Shown here piece after piece: positions 1-17,691 of a stretch of DNA of 64,000 bases. How positions within the stretch are numbered: position 1 is the stretch's first letter; every line of letters begins with the position of its first letter. The translations under genes and the position numbers were made by a program. A model generated the notes under the pieces. It did not search any database. It saw nothing but the letters and a program-made list of their open reading frames with translations, and was not told where the DNA came from. This DNA comes from Puffinus mauretanicus (taxonomy: Eukaryota > Chordata > Aves > Procellariiformes > Procellariidae), in assembly GCA_023333565.1 (NCBI GenBank), contig JAJKFH010002781.1, positions 16,001 to 80,000 on the forward strand, in the 5' to 3' direction.

Positions 1-4286
<4,286 letters not shown>

Positions 4287-4419
4287 CTATATAATCGGTC
4301 AGATTCTTTCTGATCAGCCCCGAGACATAATCGTGGAAAATATTCAAAGGCGGCTTATACAAATTGGAGAAAACGTGATCAATGGTCAGATCCCAGTAAA
4401 TCAGTTTGAAATAAACAAG
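4287..4419 (+). CDS. POLA1: POLA1 exon B: thumb domain
   Basis: The exon is 133 bp. Its first base completes the Asn codon split from the previous exon, followed by 44 full codons ending in FEINK, phase 0. The acceptor is TTTTTACAG and the donor GTAAAT. The sequence ([12 protein letters not shown], then [13 protein letters not shown]) matches the helical thumb of polymerase alpha, which grips the primer-template duplex. Differences from the human protein recalled from memory are conservative or lie in the loop after GENV, as expected for a bird orthologue under purifying selection. Confidence 0.97.
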
Positions 4420-6011
4420 GTAAATGATATCTCAGCTCTTTTCTGTCTCAGAACTTTACTGTTCCTGAATATATTGACTGCTGATAAAAATCTTTTTAAT
4501 CCTTATGATGCTGTGAAATATCAGGAGTTTTATTAGATACTGAATAGCGTGGAACATACTGCAAAGATCCTATGATATGAGAAAAAATACCTTGTGGGGC
4601 TGGAGGCCAGTCTTGCTTCCTCAGAATAGTAACTTTGTGTCTTGTCCCATCCTGCTGTCTTCCCCACTGATTCTGCACTTTGAGAATGACACGATAGCTC
4701 ATGCTTTCAGGAGAAGTTTTCTCCTAAATTGTCATTTTATATTTCAGGTTTAAAATACATCAACTGAAGAATGCAATAGAAAAGAATCGAATGATCTGTT
4801 TTCTAGAAAACCCATATAAAAGCATACTATAGTTAGTTTATTTCCCTTCAAAGCTCTGTAGAAGAAAGCTAATAGTCATTTTGAGATCTCATTCAAGACT
4901 TTCCTGCAGCAAGAAGTAAAATACTCTGCTTTATCTACAGGAGTGTTAGCAAACAGCATTGTGGTTTTGGTTTATTTTTATGAATCCTCAATGAAACCAG
5001 TATTTTTAACTCCAAAAGCCTCCGTCCCCCCTTGCTAGGGGGGTGTTTCACTAATGAATTGGATAGTACATGGCTCTAGTAGCCCCTCTCATGGCTCTAA
5101 TAGAAGAGATTTCCCAAATTTGCTCCACCCAAAGTCTCTTTCTTTTGCCAGCCGAACATCTGTCTGCTCTATAAGACTGTGTTAATCAATCAGTTAAGAA
5201 ATGTGTTCAGGTTGTCATATGAGTGTTAGAGAAATCAGTGATTTTTATGGTTTACTTACAAAAAAGACTGTTCCGATGCAAATATTCTAAGACTACTTAG
5301 TATCCCAGTAAAAGATATATATGGAATAATTTTCACTTTAAATGCTGAGTGTTCCTCTGTTTTACTACTATGGAAAAAAAAATAATGTATTTCACTATTA
5401 AATCAAATGTAAAAGTTGTTTCTAAGAATTGGGATGATGGTAAATATTTAAACATAGCATTTTATTTTACGTAAAGGAAAAACTCATTGTGGAATCTCGG
5501 TAGTATTAGATACATGGAAATGTTTAAATCCAGTTGTATCCTCATGCTACAGAGCTTGTTAAATACACTTAACTATTTGATATTCAGATTTGGTGAATTG
5601 GTGTAGCGGTAAAAGGGTCATCTCTGCCTGTATTTTTGTATTTTGTGTAATGTTTTCATCTTCAATTTAGTTTAGTTTTAAAACAACTGCATTATATCTG
5701 TAACTGTTTTGAAGTGTTGTGCTTTTAATGTAATGCATTTTTCAGACAATAATTGTAAAAGCATCTTCTAATTTTATTAATAGTAACATTTTTAAAGTAT
5801 GAAGGACTGGTACCTAGACCTTAATGTCTGGAAAATACCTTCATTACAATTTTTTCATCTTACTTTTTTGTGTTGCAAATGTACTTGTGAATAGTAGATG
5901 AATGAACATAGCTACTATGTAATCTTGTCTTTTAAAGTTCTGAGTTGTCCGTCACTGAAGTAAAATACTTTTCTCATAGTTATGTTTCTGTTTCCTCCTT
6001 TGATCTCTTAG
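4420..6011 (+). other. POLA1 intron B-C
   Basis: This 1,592 bp intron has a GTAAAT donor and a TCTCTTAG acceptor. It contains a small C6-TTGCTA-G6 hairpin (5026-5043) and a 14 bp imperfect tandem repeat of the form CATGGCTCTA-R-TAG (5069-5082 and 5090-5103). The remainder is AT-rich with no recognisable element. Confidence 0.8.
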
Positions 6012-8379
<2,368 letters not shown>

Positions 8380-10019
8380 TGAGAAGTTTTAATATATGTT
8401 TCTTAACAGAAATGCTTCCCAAAATCAGTCTTTTTACAATGAATAATAGCTTGTGTTACACAGTCTGTGGAAAGCAGCTTGGATTGTAAGTCTATTTCTA
8501 TGACTTTTGCAGAATACCATTTTTCAGAAGATGCTCATTAACATGAATTTGATCTTATAATCGTTGTTCAGAGCTGCAAAAATTTACTGTTCATAAATGA
8601 CAGTACTATTGCATGTCTTCTGAGATATTCTCAAGTTACTAAATTAGTTCTGGAGCGTGCATCCAGAACTAGCATCTTTCCAGATGAGAAACCCTAGTGT
8701 CTCTAGCATCTTCCCAGGGAGAAAGCAGTCATAGTTATAATGAAAGGATACAAATTTTTAGTAGGGTGCAAGTGAAGACTTTTGTTTGCTGGAACTGACC
8801 TGGTGGATAACAGAAACATAAAACCTCAGTAACAGTCTTGCCTGCTGCATATGGAGAAACAAAGTGACCAAAAAAAAAAAAGTGCTATAAAAAAATATGA
8901 CTAATGCTAGTGACCCACAGAATCACCAGTTTTTATTCAAATGAGCAACAGGGAATTGCTCGTTAGAGTTGTTCTTCCTCGTAAGAGAATGTCAAAGGAA
9001 TTGGAATTAGAGATTTTTCTGCCCCACTCTGCCTCTGCCTTTTCTATTCCCTAGGCTTCTTACTTGGAAAGAAGTACAGATGTTGAAAAATTGTTAAAAG
9101 TTTTATCAGGTCTCTTTCCATGAAAATACAATGCTGCGTGTGTAATCCTTTTAGTGTTGTTTCCTCCCTAAAAGTGATTCACCAACAGGCATGATTGATC
9201 TTCCTGATAAACAAAAATTTTGTGATTTGTATCCCATATCTAGTTCATTATTTTTAAAACTGTTACTGAAGGACACGGAAAAAGTTGCTAATCTTCCTGG
9301 CTGCTGAGTTCTTGACAAGACTGTCCTCTCCCACAAGAAAACTTTTTTAGAGAGTTGCACTATGTCAGTTTAATAATCTCTTATTTGATGCTATGTCCAT
9401 GTCTACAGGAAGTTCAGACCTGCAGAAATGATTTTGTTGAGAAATTTGGAACGCTCAAAGGAAGAGTTAGTCCTCAGCGTTTTGTGTTTAGGTAATGGCC
9501 GAAGTCCAGGATTTGGTCACTTAAAACCACCCGGCAGCATGTTGCCTTCAGGACCATTCACCTGGGACACTGCATCTCTGTAGCTTCCTTACTAACAGCA
9601 GGTTCTGCTCATGGTGAGCTTGCAGTTTGCACTTAAAATGTGTGTAAGTAAGTTCCTATCTTACAGGAATTTTGCTTGTTCTGGGAGGCTGCGAGGCATT
9701 TGATGTTGCAGTGTGTCCTCAACAGCTCTGGTGCTTTGAGGAGGTGTCAGCCCTGCTTCACACATGCAGGCTGACCGTACAAAGCATTCTGTTTATGTGG
9801 CAGGGCCTTGGTATACAACTTCCCCTTGATGTCAGGGTGGACTATGTGGTATGCCTGACTGAAAAGATCAAGCACTCTTGGTTCGGTTGAAGTGGTTTAA
9901 AATAGGCAGTAAACTTGTACTTCATTTAGGTAAAAGACAGGGAAGATTTCTGAAGCTAATTGGTTTTATTTGGCAAAAATTGTTAGTCTTATAGAGTTAA
10001 GCTCAAATTCAGAGTTGTT

Positions 10020-10100
10020 CCTTATTCACAACTGGCTCCCTTCAGGCACCTAAATTAAGTGCCCAGATTTTAAGAACTGTGTGCCACTTGATAGCATCTT
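10020..10100. repeat. Possible ancient amniote repeat scrap
   Basis: The segment containing 'caggcacctaaattaagtg' followed by 'cccagattttaagaactgt' resembles an old dispersed repeat common in turtle and crocodilian DNA (GGCACCTAAATAAGTG then CCTGATTTTCAGAAGTGCT). It is short and diverged, and I cannot assign a family. Confidence 0.35.
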
Positions 10101-11875
10101 TTTTTGCAAATACCTGTGCTGCTTTTTGTGCAATAGTACGTTCAAGATGAAAATTTCTTTTATGGTCTGTAATAGCATCATGCAGCTGAGAGTTTATTAA
10201 TAGTCCACAATTGTCAGTCTGAAAACCTGTATGTATCTATTACAATCTTGGATCTGAAATGTGTTCAGTTTGACCTTGCTGTGCTGTAAAAATATTATCT
10301 CCTTCTCCAGCTTCGTTTCCCTGAGAATGCTTAAATTGAGCTTGGGGGTAAAGTCAGGTCTTTTTCAAAACTTTTGCTCTACTTAGGTCTTTATATACAG
10401 CACTTAATCAGAGTTGTACATAAATTGTTGCAAGCTGAAGTTATCTTACAGCTTTTTTTTAACAGTACTGGAGGGATAGTCAAGTGGTTTTGTTTCAAAG
10501 AAATTGAAGATAGTTTACAACATACAAAAGTGTACAAGATACTTGAGCCCTGTTTGCTAAAACAAGCAAACATGAAAACGGTTTACTGTTCTGTGTTGCT
10601 AAGTTGGGCTTTTTTGCTTAGTATTTTCATCATGTTACACATCCAAATTCCTGTCATTTTTCCTGTCTTGTTGCAAAAGAGCATATTTTTCTGTTCTGAA
10701 GAAGAAAGCTGGCTTTCTGGAGGATATCTAAGTGTCATATCTGTGGACCAAAACTTGGTTGCGTTCTCATTGTGTGTGTCTTTCTCCGCCTAATCTGATC
10801 TATTGTGTTATGCAGGGTATGTGTCTGCATAGGGAGAATGGTTGTAGAGAAAAGATCTCAGTTTTGTATTTAATGGAATCTCTTTATAAGGTGAATGTTT
10901 CATTGATATGTCACCGCATTAGTCCGAGTAGATAAAATTGAGCTCTGCTTAGGGAAGTGTGGCTCATATCAAAACAGTGAAAGTTCTTTGTTCTGTCTGT
11001 GCTTAAAGCAAGTTATTTTAAGCTATTTTAGATGCTGAAGAACAAAAGCAAATAACCACACCTAAAAATTGCAGAGAACTCCTTAAATATCATATTTATT
11101 CACTATGGAATCAAGCTGAAAATTGCCTTTTGTTTTCGGACATTTTGGGAGGTCTGCCTAGCTTTTGAGAGGTGGAAATTCATTGTTCCTAAAAACGAGA
11201 CCCTCATGGGCATACTCCTGCATTCACTCTCTTTTTCCTGAAGTTCTCAAGAAAAAGCAGTGACAAGATGAGGATTGTCAGGGTTTCTGCAACTAAGTAA
11301 AGTGTGCAATCTGATCAGTAATATCATTCAATGAATCTGATCTTCTTAAATGCTTGGAGACCTTACTTCATCCTGAAGATACCTATAGCTTTTAAACGAA
11401 AAGAACTGTATTGGCAGAACAATTCTCTTAACGTATTTAAAGTAAGGGGTTTTTTTGTTGATACTTAAGTACTGCTCCTTGTCTCAAAGAAAAATCACAT
11501 CTTATTTCTGTGTTGTCAAAAGTATCTAAACATTATGGAAGCAGAGTCATTTAACCATGAGATTTTTGTAGCTGTTACTGCATAACATAATTTTCTCTAA
11601 ATTATGGAAGTTGCTGACTGCTGTCTTAGGCTGTGTCATGGTCTTCTGAAAGAGATGCGTGCTGCTGCCTTACAGGTGGATGTGCACGTTGGTGCCCTGC
11701 AGATTGCTTGGCATTTGGGCATTTCTTAGGAAGGCTATCTAATTTCAGGGAGTCATTACTGGGTCCTGATGAGGCTTGTCATTAAGAGTACTTCCCAGTA
11801 CGGGTTCCTCATTCCACGCAGCGTCTGCATGTTAGCTGCTCCTTGTAAGGAAACCCACCACCACCTTGAAGATGC

Positions 11876-11903
11876 TTTTTTTTTTTTTTTTTTTTTTCCC
11901 CCC
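11876..11903. repeat. Homopolymer tract T22C6
   Basis: An uninterrupted run of 22 T is followed by 6 C. On the opposite strand this would be G6A22, which could be the tail of an old minus-strand retroposed sequence. No retroposed body is recognisable next to it. It lies about 300 bp before the CpG island. Confidence 0.85.
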
Positions 11904-12189
11904 GGTCTTCCTAGAGAGTCATTTAATAGGTGCCTTTAGTAGAGTATTTAGCAGCTACTCGTGCTGACTCTCCTGACAGAAGGCAGGACAGTTGTGCTCT
12001 CCTTGTGGCACGCAGGAATTACATCAGGTTCTGTCTTGGTTTTCTCACATTAGGGAGTGAAGCGAGAGGAGAATGATGGAAATTAAGATTAAAGTAATGA
12101 CGAAACTTCACGACAATACAGTAATAAACCCCGAAGTGGAACAATTTTGCTGTTTGTGCTCTAGCTGGGTTTTTTTTGAGGTGCCCTAG

Positions 12190-12740
12190 ACCTGCTCAGA
12201 CACAGAGACTCGCTGAAGTGCATCGCGTGTTCTGACTGCGCAAGAGGCCGTTTTAAGGACCCCATGCAGAAAGCACGCTCGCTTTGCAGCGCAGGAGGAT
12301 CTCAGAAAAATAAAAAAGCCCGCGTTTCCGAAGGGCAGAGGCCTTGGCCGGCCGGGGTTAGCTTCAGAGGGCGGGCGGGCGGGCCCGGCCCCGGCCCCGG
12401 CCCCACCGCGTCGCCCTGACTGAAATGCGCGGCCGTAGCCTCGCGGTGGCAGCACCGGATGCCGTTTCCCTGCCTCTCACAAAATGTCTACCGGGCAGAG
12501 GTACAGGCGGGGAAACTTTCCGTGCTTCCCGACTGACCTGCGGCTGAAATACGAAATCCAGGGAAAAGCCCTCGGGTTTTGTTCAGCGGTCCGCGGGGAA
12601 ACCGGCCGGCGTCCTGCCAAGCGGCTGTCCGGCGGCGGAGGCTCTGGGGCGGCCCTGCCTTGCTGCCTGCCGCGCCGCTCTTCCCTGGCGAGGGTGCAGG
12701 CACGGCGGTAGCGGTGTGCGTGGAAGGACGTGTAAAAACG
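12190..12740. promoter_or_regulatory. Intronic CpG island, candidate alternative promoter or antisense promoter
   Basis: Base composition changes abruptly from AT-rich intron to GC-rich sequence with about 50 CpG dinucleotides by hand count between 12241 and 12720. It includes GGGCGG GC boxes (Sp1-type), ETS-like TTCCG/CCGGAT cores and a perfect G-quadruplex motif (12369-12383) followed by three CCGGCC units. No TATA box is evident. CpG density this high normally means germline hypomethylation and promoter activity. It sits 4 kb after exon D and 3 kb before exon E, far from the POLA1 start. Overlapping ORFs (12186-12455 minus, 12488-12910 minus, 12484-12711 plus) are probably GC-driven and show no known domain. 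Confidence 0.6.
12369..12383 (+). other. Canonical G-quadruplex motif inside the CpG island
   Basis: Four GGG runs are separated by single C loops (GGGCGGGCGGGCGGG). This is the shortest-loop, most stable class of predicted parallel quadruplex. It is directly followed by CCCGGCCCCGG repeats, so the duplex can also form competing C-rich structures. Confidence 0.85.
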
Positions 12741-13155
12741 ATCTGCAGAAATGTTATTTTTAAAATACTGCGATGAGTAAAATTTATTTGACCTTTTTTC
12801 AGTTTCTTGAGTGACCTCTTTTGCTTGCTAGTTAGTGAATCTTTTAATAATTCTATTAAATAACTCAGGAACAAGTCCTGGAACTTGCTTTTATTATTTA
12901 CTTTTGTCACGCTAGGTTCATCTGCGTATTTTTAATGTTATAGTTCTTGGTCATGCATGCAATCTTGCAGTTTTGGTGAGGTCAGAAAGCTTACCTGTGG
13001 TACAGGTAGTTTAATGATAGCCCTGAAGATTTCCATGTCACAGTAAAAAAAGTCCCTTTGATTTTTCCTGATGTCATGGAAAAAAAAGAAGAGTTCAAAG
13101 AAGTTCACCGATTGGTCTCATCCTATTCATTTAAAAATTACCAAAAACAGATACT

Positions 13156-13191
13156 TCCCCCGCCCCGCCCCCCCCCTCTCCCCCCCCCCCC
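13156..13191. repeat. C-rich low-complexity tract
   Basis: Runs of 4-12 C are broken only by G or T. The opposite strand is a G-rich tract with potential quadruplex folding. It lies about 420 bp after the CpG island. Such tracts are often assembly or PCR weak points, so the exact run lengths may be unreliable. Confidence 0.85.
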
Positions 13192-13329
13192 ATCAGATAG
13201 TCCCTGTTGTGTTCACCAAGTAGGGTAATACGACCAGTGTGACCTGGTCCGAGAGGATACCAGTTAGTGTGCTGAAATGGATTAATTGAACCAACTAACT
13301 ATTCTTGAAAGGAGATAATAGATAAAATA

Positions 13330-13445
13330 GGTCCCAATTCCACAAGATAATTAAGGCAGGCATGTTCTTTAAAAGCCTGATTTGTAGTCCCTTTGATTTC
13401 ACTGGGGCTGTTTGCACACCAAAAATTAGATGTACACTTGAATCA
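13330..13445. repeat. Decayed palindromic MITE-like ancient amniote repeat
   Basis: The segment opening 'gtcccaattccacaagat', passing through 'gtagtccctttgatttcact' and closing near 'gtacacttgaatca' follows the layout of an old hairpin repeat I recall from reptile genomes (GTCCCAATTC..., central CCCATTGATTTCAATGGG palindrome, ...TGAATCA). The central palindrome has decayed to CCCTTTGATTTCACTGGGG. No coding capacity is present. The family name is not assigned. Confidence 0.5.
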
Positions 13446-13973
13446 TCACAATATTTTTCCTGTTGTTTTCTCCAGCCAAAACAGCTAAAAAAGTTCAGAG
13501 ATAGGTGTGATTTAAATTCTTCTAATGAATAACTTTTTTTCTTTTTCCTGTTAAATTATTACCAAATGTCCAGATGCTTATTTGCTGTCATTGGTTTTGA
13601 CTTAATATTGGAAAACTGCAGTTGTCTGAAGACCAGAATTTATCTCCTTTATCTTTTATTTAGTGAATTACTTTGCTCTATATTTGCCTTTTGGGAAGCA
13701 ACCAAAGATAGATTTCTAGCTGAATTTTAATGGCATCTGTATCGGAAAGTCACAATGATGTTTTTTCATTCCACTTCTGAACTCAGAGTAAACTGAGGAT
13801 TTTTGTTTGTATTCACCATTACTATCTTAGATCCAACCTGCTGCATACTTAGTTGAGTTTTTGCAAAATCTTACTACTAAACTCAAGTCCCCTTTCTAAA
13901 CCTTTTATATACTACCTGTGTGTTGCAGAACATACTTTTTTTTCTAAAACAGCACATATATTACCAACCCTTT

Positions 13974-14020
13974 AAAAAACAAACAAACAAACAAAGAAAC
14001 CAAACGCCAAACAAAACCCC
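13974..14020 (+). repeat. (AAAC)n / A-C-rich tract
   Basis: A run of A6 leads into five AAAC-type units and then irregular CCAAAC and CAAAACCCC units. It belongs to the same class as the A/C-rich runs elsewhere on this strand. Confidence 0.85.
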
Positions 14021-14959
14021 ACAGTCTTTTTTGGGGGGTACCATATGTATTAGAGTGTAAAATAAGCTATTAGCAATGTTTTTTGCTTTGTTTGCTCTTC
14101 CTTTTAATGAATAGTAGAGAACTGTATTAAAAGTTTAAGAACCTCTTGGAGGTGAATTGTTACACTTATGCATTGACATTCGTTTCTTTTGATAAAATTA
14201 AGATTGGGAAGATTGGTTAAATTTTAGTGAAACCCCTATTCTATCAAGAACTAAACAAGCTTATTTGGCAATGGAATTTTTCCTTGTCCTTAAGTTTGTT
14301 TTATGATTGCAAAATAAAAATTCAGAATAGCGATAGTAAAGTCACACATACCAAATCTTTTATGTAAAGACAATCTATATTTGCATGTGTAACACAACTG
14401 TTTTATATGTGCAAGAATATTTGTCTAGTTTAACTGAATATTGTTCCCAGACATTGTCTTTAAGTTTCCTGGTACTGTGCAGTAAGGTTAAGAAGAACTG
14501 TAAAATCCAGCTTCACTTTCTATTTGTAATCTTTTTTTGCTCTTCCTATAGTAATTATTACATTTGTTACTGAAGTTTACACAAGATATGGGTTAATACA
14601 TGATAATCTGTTACTTGGCTTAATTGGTCTCTGTTAAAAATATTTTTTAAAGTGCTTCTCTTTGATCTTTTCTTCTTAATAATAAAGTAAGCCATAGTTT
14701 TCTGAACGTTTTCTTCTACATGCTCATTCGATTAATTTATTTTTTCTAGCATGCGCTATTTGCTAGAGTTAACAAAAAACCCCTGTAAATGGGATACATG
14801 GACTTCTAAAAGGTTGCACATGACAAAGGATGACAAAACCCATGGATTTTTATTAAGTTTACTTTGGCAGTCTTATTCCTAGGGCAGTGAACTTCGTGCT
14901 TGCTTGCTTATTTACTTATTTGTGGTTGAATCATTATTTTTAGGATCTCTTTTGTGTAT

Positions 14960-15420
14960 TTATTTGTTTAAAATCTTGAGTTCTGGCAATCAAAAATAAA
15001 GCATTTTGTCTCCAGCGCTGCCGTTTTAAATGCTACTGCTGAATTTTAACCACTGCATTAGATTGAAACCTACATGCTGTTAACCACTGAGCCAAAATGA
15101 AATCGACCACTGCATTGAAATCAGAGTTGGCAGTTGTATACGGACTTGAAGGAGTTGCTAATAGCAGTGCACCCGCGTTTCTTTAATGGGGTTTTTATTC
15201 TCTGTTTTCAGTTTTAATGGTGCCATTTTGATTTAAAAACTGTTTCTTAATAATGATGCACATTTTTATTGAAATATTTTCAATGTAACTTAAGAAGAAA
15301 ATAACAATAAAGCCATCCGTTAGGAGTGTTTTCCTCAGAAACAAAATGTTCTGTTGCATATTCCCATGATAATGCAGTGTGCTTGTCTTATTTATAAAGC
15401 AATCTTGCGTAAGAAGATAA
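14960..15420. promoter_or_regulatory. Candidate conserved noncoding element upstream of exon E
   Basis: This is a repeat-free, mixed-complexity block with homeodomain-like cores (for example the TTAATAATGATG segment near 15247) and no open frame. It ends about 220 bp before the zinc-site exon. It has the texture of a constrained vertebrate enhancer rather than neutral intron. The call rests on sequence character only; no alignment was possible. Confidence 0.28.
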
Positions 15421-15641
15421 GTAAGAAGATTTCTTCATGTTTCGTGAACCTTTATTCGTGGTTAAAAGTTGTAAAATGTATTTATGTTTTATAGAGGAAG
15501 TTTTGCTAAGGAGGGATTTTCAGCTTCTGAATTTACATTTTGTAACTTTCTTTTGAATCTGCTTCACCAAGCATATGAAAAATGAGCCTACTTGCATGGT
15601 TGACCTCTTAGTCTTTTGAAATTTTTGTTTCTTATTAATAG

Positions 15642-15823
15642 GACTGGATCCTTCCCAATTCAGAGCCCATCACCATTACCATAAAGATGAGGAGAATGAT
15701 GCCTTGGTTGGTGGCCCAGCTCAGCTCACTGATGAGGAGAAATATAGGGATTGTGAAAGATTCAAGTTTTGCTGCCTCAAATGTGGAACAGAAAATATTT
15801 ATGACAATGTCTTTGATAGTTCG
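15642..15823 (+). CDS. POLA1: POLA1 exon E: C-terminal domain, first half of zinc site 1
   Basis: The exon is 182 bp. Its first two bases complete the split Gly codon, then 60 codons follow and it ends in phase 0. The acceptor is ATTAATAG and the donor GTTAGT. It encodes [10 protein letters not shown], the acidic DEEND segment, the conserved [18 protein letters not shown] stretch and [18 protein letters not shown] supplies the first CxxC pair of zinc site 1. Compared with human POLA1 (from memory), an extra upstream Cys is shifted by two positions (KFCC here), but the CxxC pair is kept. This domain binds POLA2 and primase and anchors the catalytic core in the primosome. Confidence 0.96.
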
Positions 15824-17559
15824 GTTAGTTTTTTTTTTCCTGTTTCATTTCTGTTCATCAGTGAGGGAGAAAAATACTTGTAGAGAGAATGGCTTTTCAG
15901 ATAGGATTCATATGATGTGGGAGAAGATACCATATTGTTTGAGTCCTGCTATTTATAGCTTTGGAACAGAAATTTGCTGATAGGATAGTGCTGAAATATT
16001 TTTCCCATTTTTGCGTTTCAGCTGTGCCGTCTGGCAGAACGTGTGAGATATCTGGCTTCATTAATCTGTTTGCCCACAGTCGTGAATGATTGTTGGTGTA
16101 ACTTTTTAAGGAATCCTTATCTTAACACCTAGTAACTTCCAGTTCTCTATTTAATGAAACTTTCATATAGCAATGGCAATTTCTTATCCTAAATCATATT
16201 AATTGGAACAAAGCGGTTTTGAAACTTGTGTTTATCTTGCTACATCCCACCTCCCTTCTTGACAGTAAGGTTTTTCTGTGTTATCTTTCCTTCTGTCTTT
16301 GTGTATTGAACATAAAAAGTCATAGGGGTACATTCTTGTTGAGAAGTTCTGCCAAAAAATGTATCTCTGTCCTTGGATCACAACTTGAAATAGGGCCAAG
16401 TATTTAACTCTACAGCGATGTTATGTATGTATTAGTCATTGGCAAATTAGCGAGCTTCAGAGTAGTGAAAACCTTGAAACTGAAAGCAAATAAATCTTTT
16501 ATCTAAATTGAAAGTAATTATTTTAAGTTAATTTGGACAAACAGCAGATGTTTTGCATTTTTTTGAATCAAAATAAAGAAGTCTTTGGAAGCAAGTAAGA
16601 GGAAAAGACACAAATCGAGTGATACTTTGTGAATCCTTGACTTTTGTTCATTGCAGCTGTAAATAAGATAGTTAATTGCGTGTAGGCTCGACAACTTGCA
16701 GATGGGCTAACTGGAGAGAAGTGGATGTTAAACTTCTTTTTTTTTTTTTAAAAAAAAAAAAGCCCCACCAAACAACAAAAGAAACCCCTAAACCAAACCA
16801 AAAAAACCCCCTCTCTTCCACCTGGAATTATTTAGTGTTGCAAGTGAGGGTTTAACCAAGATGGCTCACAAAAGCTAAGTCTTACCTTGAAGGAAAGTTT
16901 TCTAAAAGTTGTATAACTGTCCAACCTACCAGCTGGTTGTTATTTTAATGAGAATTCTACCAACTTAGTTTCAGCTGTTCACACATCACTTCCAGGTTCT
17001 GAAATTTTAATGTCAGGTGAAAGTAAGGGGAATTAGATGGTGTAAAACTGTAAGAGCTATTCTTTGCACTTGGAGAAGATAAAAGATGATCATGTCATTC
17101 TTGTTTAACAAGGTTTGTCTCTACAGCCCCGTTGGTAATTTCATAATCAGTATCTATAAGGTTGATTTCAATGTTCAGATCAGTGGTCTTGGGCAGAACT
17201 TTGATGTCCCTGATAAAACAACAAACCTGTGTTGTTTGGGGGGAGACAGGGGAGTGTGATTTGCCCATAGATCCATTTTTTTACTCCACATCATTTTTTG
17301 AATGATTAACTTTGTAGCAGGTGAAGAAGCATGTTCTCCAAAAGACCTTTCATTAAGAAGAGATTGGGAAAACTGTAGGTCAGAGAAGTCTTTATATGGG
17401 TGTGGCCAACTGTCATGGGAAGAAAGAAGGCCTGGATATTAGAGGCCCTTTAAGACTATTATTTTTCAAAAATATGTATTATGTCTAAACTCCTGTGATA
17501 ACTTCTGCTACCATCATCTGTTGTAATGACGCATGCTGGTTTTACACTTCTGTTTTCAG
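15824..17559 (+). other. POLA1 intron E-F
   Basis: This 1,736 bp intron has a GTTAGT donor followed at once by a T-run, and a TGTTTTCAG acceptor. It contains a T13A12 dyad passing into an A/C-rich tract (16737-16812). No coding sequence or recognisable transposon is seen. Some of 16000-16700 may be constrained, but I cannot support that. Confidence 0.75.
16737..16812 (+). repeat. T13A12 dyad plus A/C-rich tract
   Basis: T13 is followed directly by A12, a perfect self-complementary homopolymer dyad. Irregular CCAAAC, CAAAAG and AAACCCC units come next. Run lengths may be inexact because of slippage. Confidence 0.85.
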
Positions 17560-17691
17560 GGGCGATTTATTGAACCCAGCTTGCAAAGGTGCAGTAAGAC
17601 TGAATGTGAAGAGCCTCCTTTCAGCTATGTGATTCAAATGAACAACAAATTACTGTTGGATATTAGACGCTACCTCAGAAAATACTATAAT
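17560..17691 (+). CDS. POLA1: POLA1 exon F: C-terminal domain, second half of zinc site 1
   Basis: The exon is 132 bp, exactly 44 codons, phase 0 at both ends, with acceptor TGTTTTCAG and donor GTAAGT. It encodes EPSLQRCSKTEC, whose C-x4-C pair completes zinc site 1 begun in exon E. It then gives YVIQMNNKLLLDIRRYLRKYYN, the helix connecting to zinc site 2. This is the least conserved POLA1 exon in the window relative to human as I recall it, with changes clustered between the Cys pair and the helix; both metal ligands are intact. It precedes the 45 kb intron. Confidence 0.96.

Noticed and set aside
5026..5043. C6-TTGCTA-G6 hairpin
   Set aside because: Short simple-sequence hairpin; too little to support a function.
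10374..10793. 139-codon + strand ORF in intron D-E
   Set aside because: No domain, no splice context, ordinary intron composition and an overlapping minus-strand ORF. Length is possible by chance in 64 kb.
12186..12910. ORFs on both strands across the CpG island
   Set aside because: GC-rich DNA lacks stop codons by composition. The products are low-complexity Gly/Ala/Pro/Arg with no known domain, so the island itself is reported instead.
16737..16812. T13A12 plus A/C tract considered as a retroposed SINE end
   Set aside because: No SINE body or target-site duplication could be seen.
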